Origin: an uncultured Bacilli bacterium
GTDB lineage: Bacteria; Bacillota_I; Bacilli_A; RF39; UBA660
Direction of reading: 5' to 3'
Assembly (NCBI GenBank): GCA_934089255.1
Contig: CAKOJI010000043.1
Span: 1 to 6,492 of the forward strand
Length of the DNA stretch: 6,492 nucleotides
A program made the translations under genes and the position numbers. Below the pieces are notes generated by a model. That model was not told the DNA's origin. It saw only the letters and a program-made list of their open reading frames with translations, and did not search any database. Within the stretch, counting starts at the first letter, position 1. The number at the start of each line of letters is the position of its first letter. This document shows positions 5,770-6,492 of the stretch, one piece after another.

Positions 5770-6492
5770 TTAAGAAACTACGTATGGATTAGATATAGTT
5801 CCATCTCCACCCGATACTAGTATATCAGCCTTTAGATTGATACTAGGGCGGAAAGCATAAGAGTAGGTGAGGTAGTCGCTGAAGATGTTACCATTCGAAT
5901 AAGAAACGTTCAACTCGAACGCACGCGAACCATTATAGTTGAGCGGAGACGAAAGCCACCAATAAGAAGCTATAGATTTATTATATAAATAATATGATTT
6001 GTTTGTCAGACCAGCTTTATAAGCTCCAGCAAATGATACTTCATCTGCAGTTAGTAGTCCTACTGGATATTTTAAATCCCCATTCGTTTTATTACCATTT
6101 GATAAAGTCGTAACACTCACTGTGAATCTCGAATAATCATTTGTTGCATTTTCTGCACACTTAAATGTTGGTTTTGATGTTGTTATACTTGTTGTTCCAG
6201 TACTATATAATAATCTTTCAGCAGAAGAATAATATGTTTTATTTGCTCCATAACCTAATTGTGTTGTAACTCCACCTATTCCATTTGATGCAAGAGTTTT
6301 ATCATTACAAAATAATGTATCTGCTAAATAATTTGCATAATTAGTTTTTAAATTATCTTCATACCATTTATCCACTGCTTGTTTTATTTTACTGTCATTT
6401 TTATTCTCATGTGTTGCATCGTATGTCGTGCTTCCCACAGTTCCATACCTATATCCTACATATGTATTATCATTATAATTAGAATTAAACGC
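5770..6492 (-). CDS. Partial DUF6273-like surface protein with a C-terminal lectin-fold-type domain; 5' end outside the window
   Basis: The reading frame is open to the window edge, so the true start is missing and 240 C-terminal residues are seen. An internal GTG at 6438 is not a convincing start, because the 18 codons before it (NTYVGYRYG region) continue the domain. The wording NTYVGYRYG, IKQAVDKWYEDNL, ADTLFCNDKTL, YPVGLLTADEVSFAG, YWWLSSP and FRPSINLKADILVSGGDGT-SNPYVV is typical, to my recognition, of the DUF6273 family of repeated secreted or surface proteins in gut Firmicutes. The W-W-L-S-S-P ... F-R-P-S-I-N-L frame resembles formylglycine-generating-enzyme or C-type-lectin-like ligand-binding domains. 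No enzymatic residues can be named. A ligand- or surface-binding role is inferred. The last third carries the unusual variable island described separately. A terminator follows directly. Confidence 0.75.
   Translation of the reverse strand, partial: AFNSNYNDNTYVGYRYGTVGSTTYDATHENKNDSKIKQAVDKWYEDNLKTNYANYLADTLFCNDKTLASNGIGGVTTQLGYGANKTYYSSAERLLYSTGTTSITTSKPTFKCAENATNDYSRFTVSVTTLSNGNKTNGDLKYPVGLLTADEVSFAGAYKAGLTNKSYYLYNKSIASYWWLSSPLNYNGSRAFELNVSYSNGNIFSDYLTYSYAFRPSINLKADILVSGGDGTISNPYVVS
5842..5961 (-). other. Candidate DGR variable repeat (VR) in the lectin-like domain
   Basis: This 120-base coding segment runs from TGGTGG to the codons for FRPS. By hand count it is 57/120 G+C with ten CpG dinucleotides, against neighbours that are almost all A/T with rare CpG. 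At 5889-5863 nine codons in a row all end in C and encode N-I-F-S-D-Y-L-T-Y; each can be reached from AAC by changing only A positions. The next codons (S, Y, A) end in T, as expected for AAT-derived codons. In DGRs an error-prone reverse transcriptase copies a template repeat and randomises its adenines, so AAY codons in the template become NNY in the VR at the ligand-binding face of a lectin fold. The placement near the protein C-terminus fits. No template repeat or reverse transcriptase is in the window, so this is inference from composition and codon pattern. Confidence 0.6.

Noticed and set aside
5814..5823. Perfect palindrome ATACTAGTAT just downstream of the GC-rich island, considered as the cruciform that follows some DGR variable repeats.
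   Set aside because: It has no loop and is too short and A/T-rich to stand out; known DGR hairpins have longer stems with a small loop. A CTAGTATC direct repeat at 5839-5846 and 5813-5820 is likewise too short to interpret.
5770..6438. A complete 222-residue gene starting at the GTG at 6438.
   Set aside because: The frame continues without a stop to the window edge, the upstream codons carry the family's NTYVGY wording, and no ribosome site precedes the GTG; the gene is 5'-truncated by the window.

Overview
The window is a strongly AT-rich stretch in which every gene lies on the minus strand. It reads like a Bacillota genome from the Bacilli/Mollicutes-like side, possibly an uncultured gut lineage of the RF39 or Erysipelotrichales type. 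That placement is inference. It rests on low GC with A/T-ending codons, a SufC-D-S-U order with a SufU-type scaffold (typical of Gram-positives), Shine-Dalgarno starts, TGA used as a stop (end of cmk, so not the Mycoplasma code), and a surface-protein fragment of the DUF6273-like kind common in gut Firmicutes.

In transcription order (high to low coordinate) there are three blocks. (1) 6492-5770 is the 3' part of a large, probably secreted or surface protein, closed by a hairpin terminator at 5740-5765. Its C-terminal C-type-lectin-like domain holds a GC- and CpG-rich island at about 5842-5961. Inside it is a run of nine consecutive codons that all end in C (5863-5889), each reachable from AAC by changing only adenines. 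This is the signature of a diversity-generating-retroelement (DGR) variable repeat and is the most interesting thing here. No reverse transcriptase or template repeat is in the window. (2) 5708-3310 is a cmk-alaS pair joined by an ATGA overlap, with a terminator over the alaS stop. The alanyl-tRNA synthetase is a compact 582-residue form. It keeps the aminoacylation core and the zinc-binding editing core but lacks the usual linker beta-barrel and the C-terminal C-Ala region. (3) 3168-177 is a four-gene SUF iron-sulfur cluster operon, sufC - short sufD-like - sufS - sufU, ending in a terminator over the sufU stop. There is no sufB where Gram-positive operons usually have it, and the SufD-like protein is about half the usual length.

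In the SUF block, SufS takes sulfur from cysteine, SufU accepts or relays it, and SufC (ATPase) with the SufD-like protein would form the scaffold. Either sufB lies elsewhere or the short protein is the only SufB/D-type subunit.

The intergenic gaps on both sides of the suf operon contain short two-copy direct repeats. The one at 53-118 has TG...CA inverted ends and looks like a remnant of an IS21-like transposon end. The first 150 bases carry no gene.
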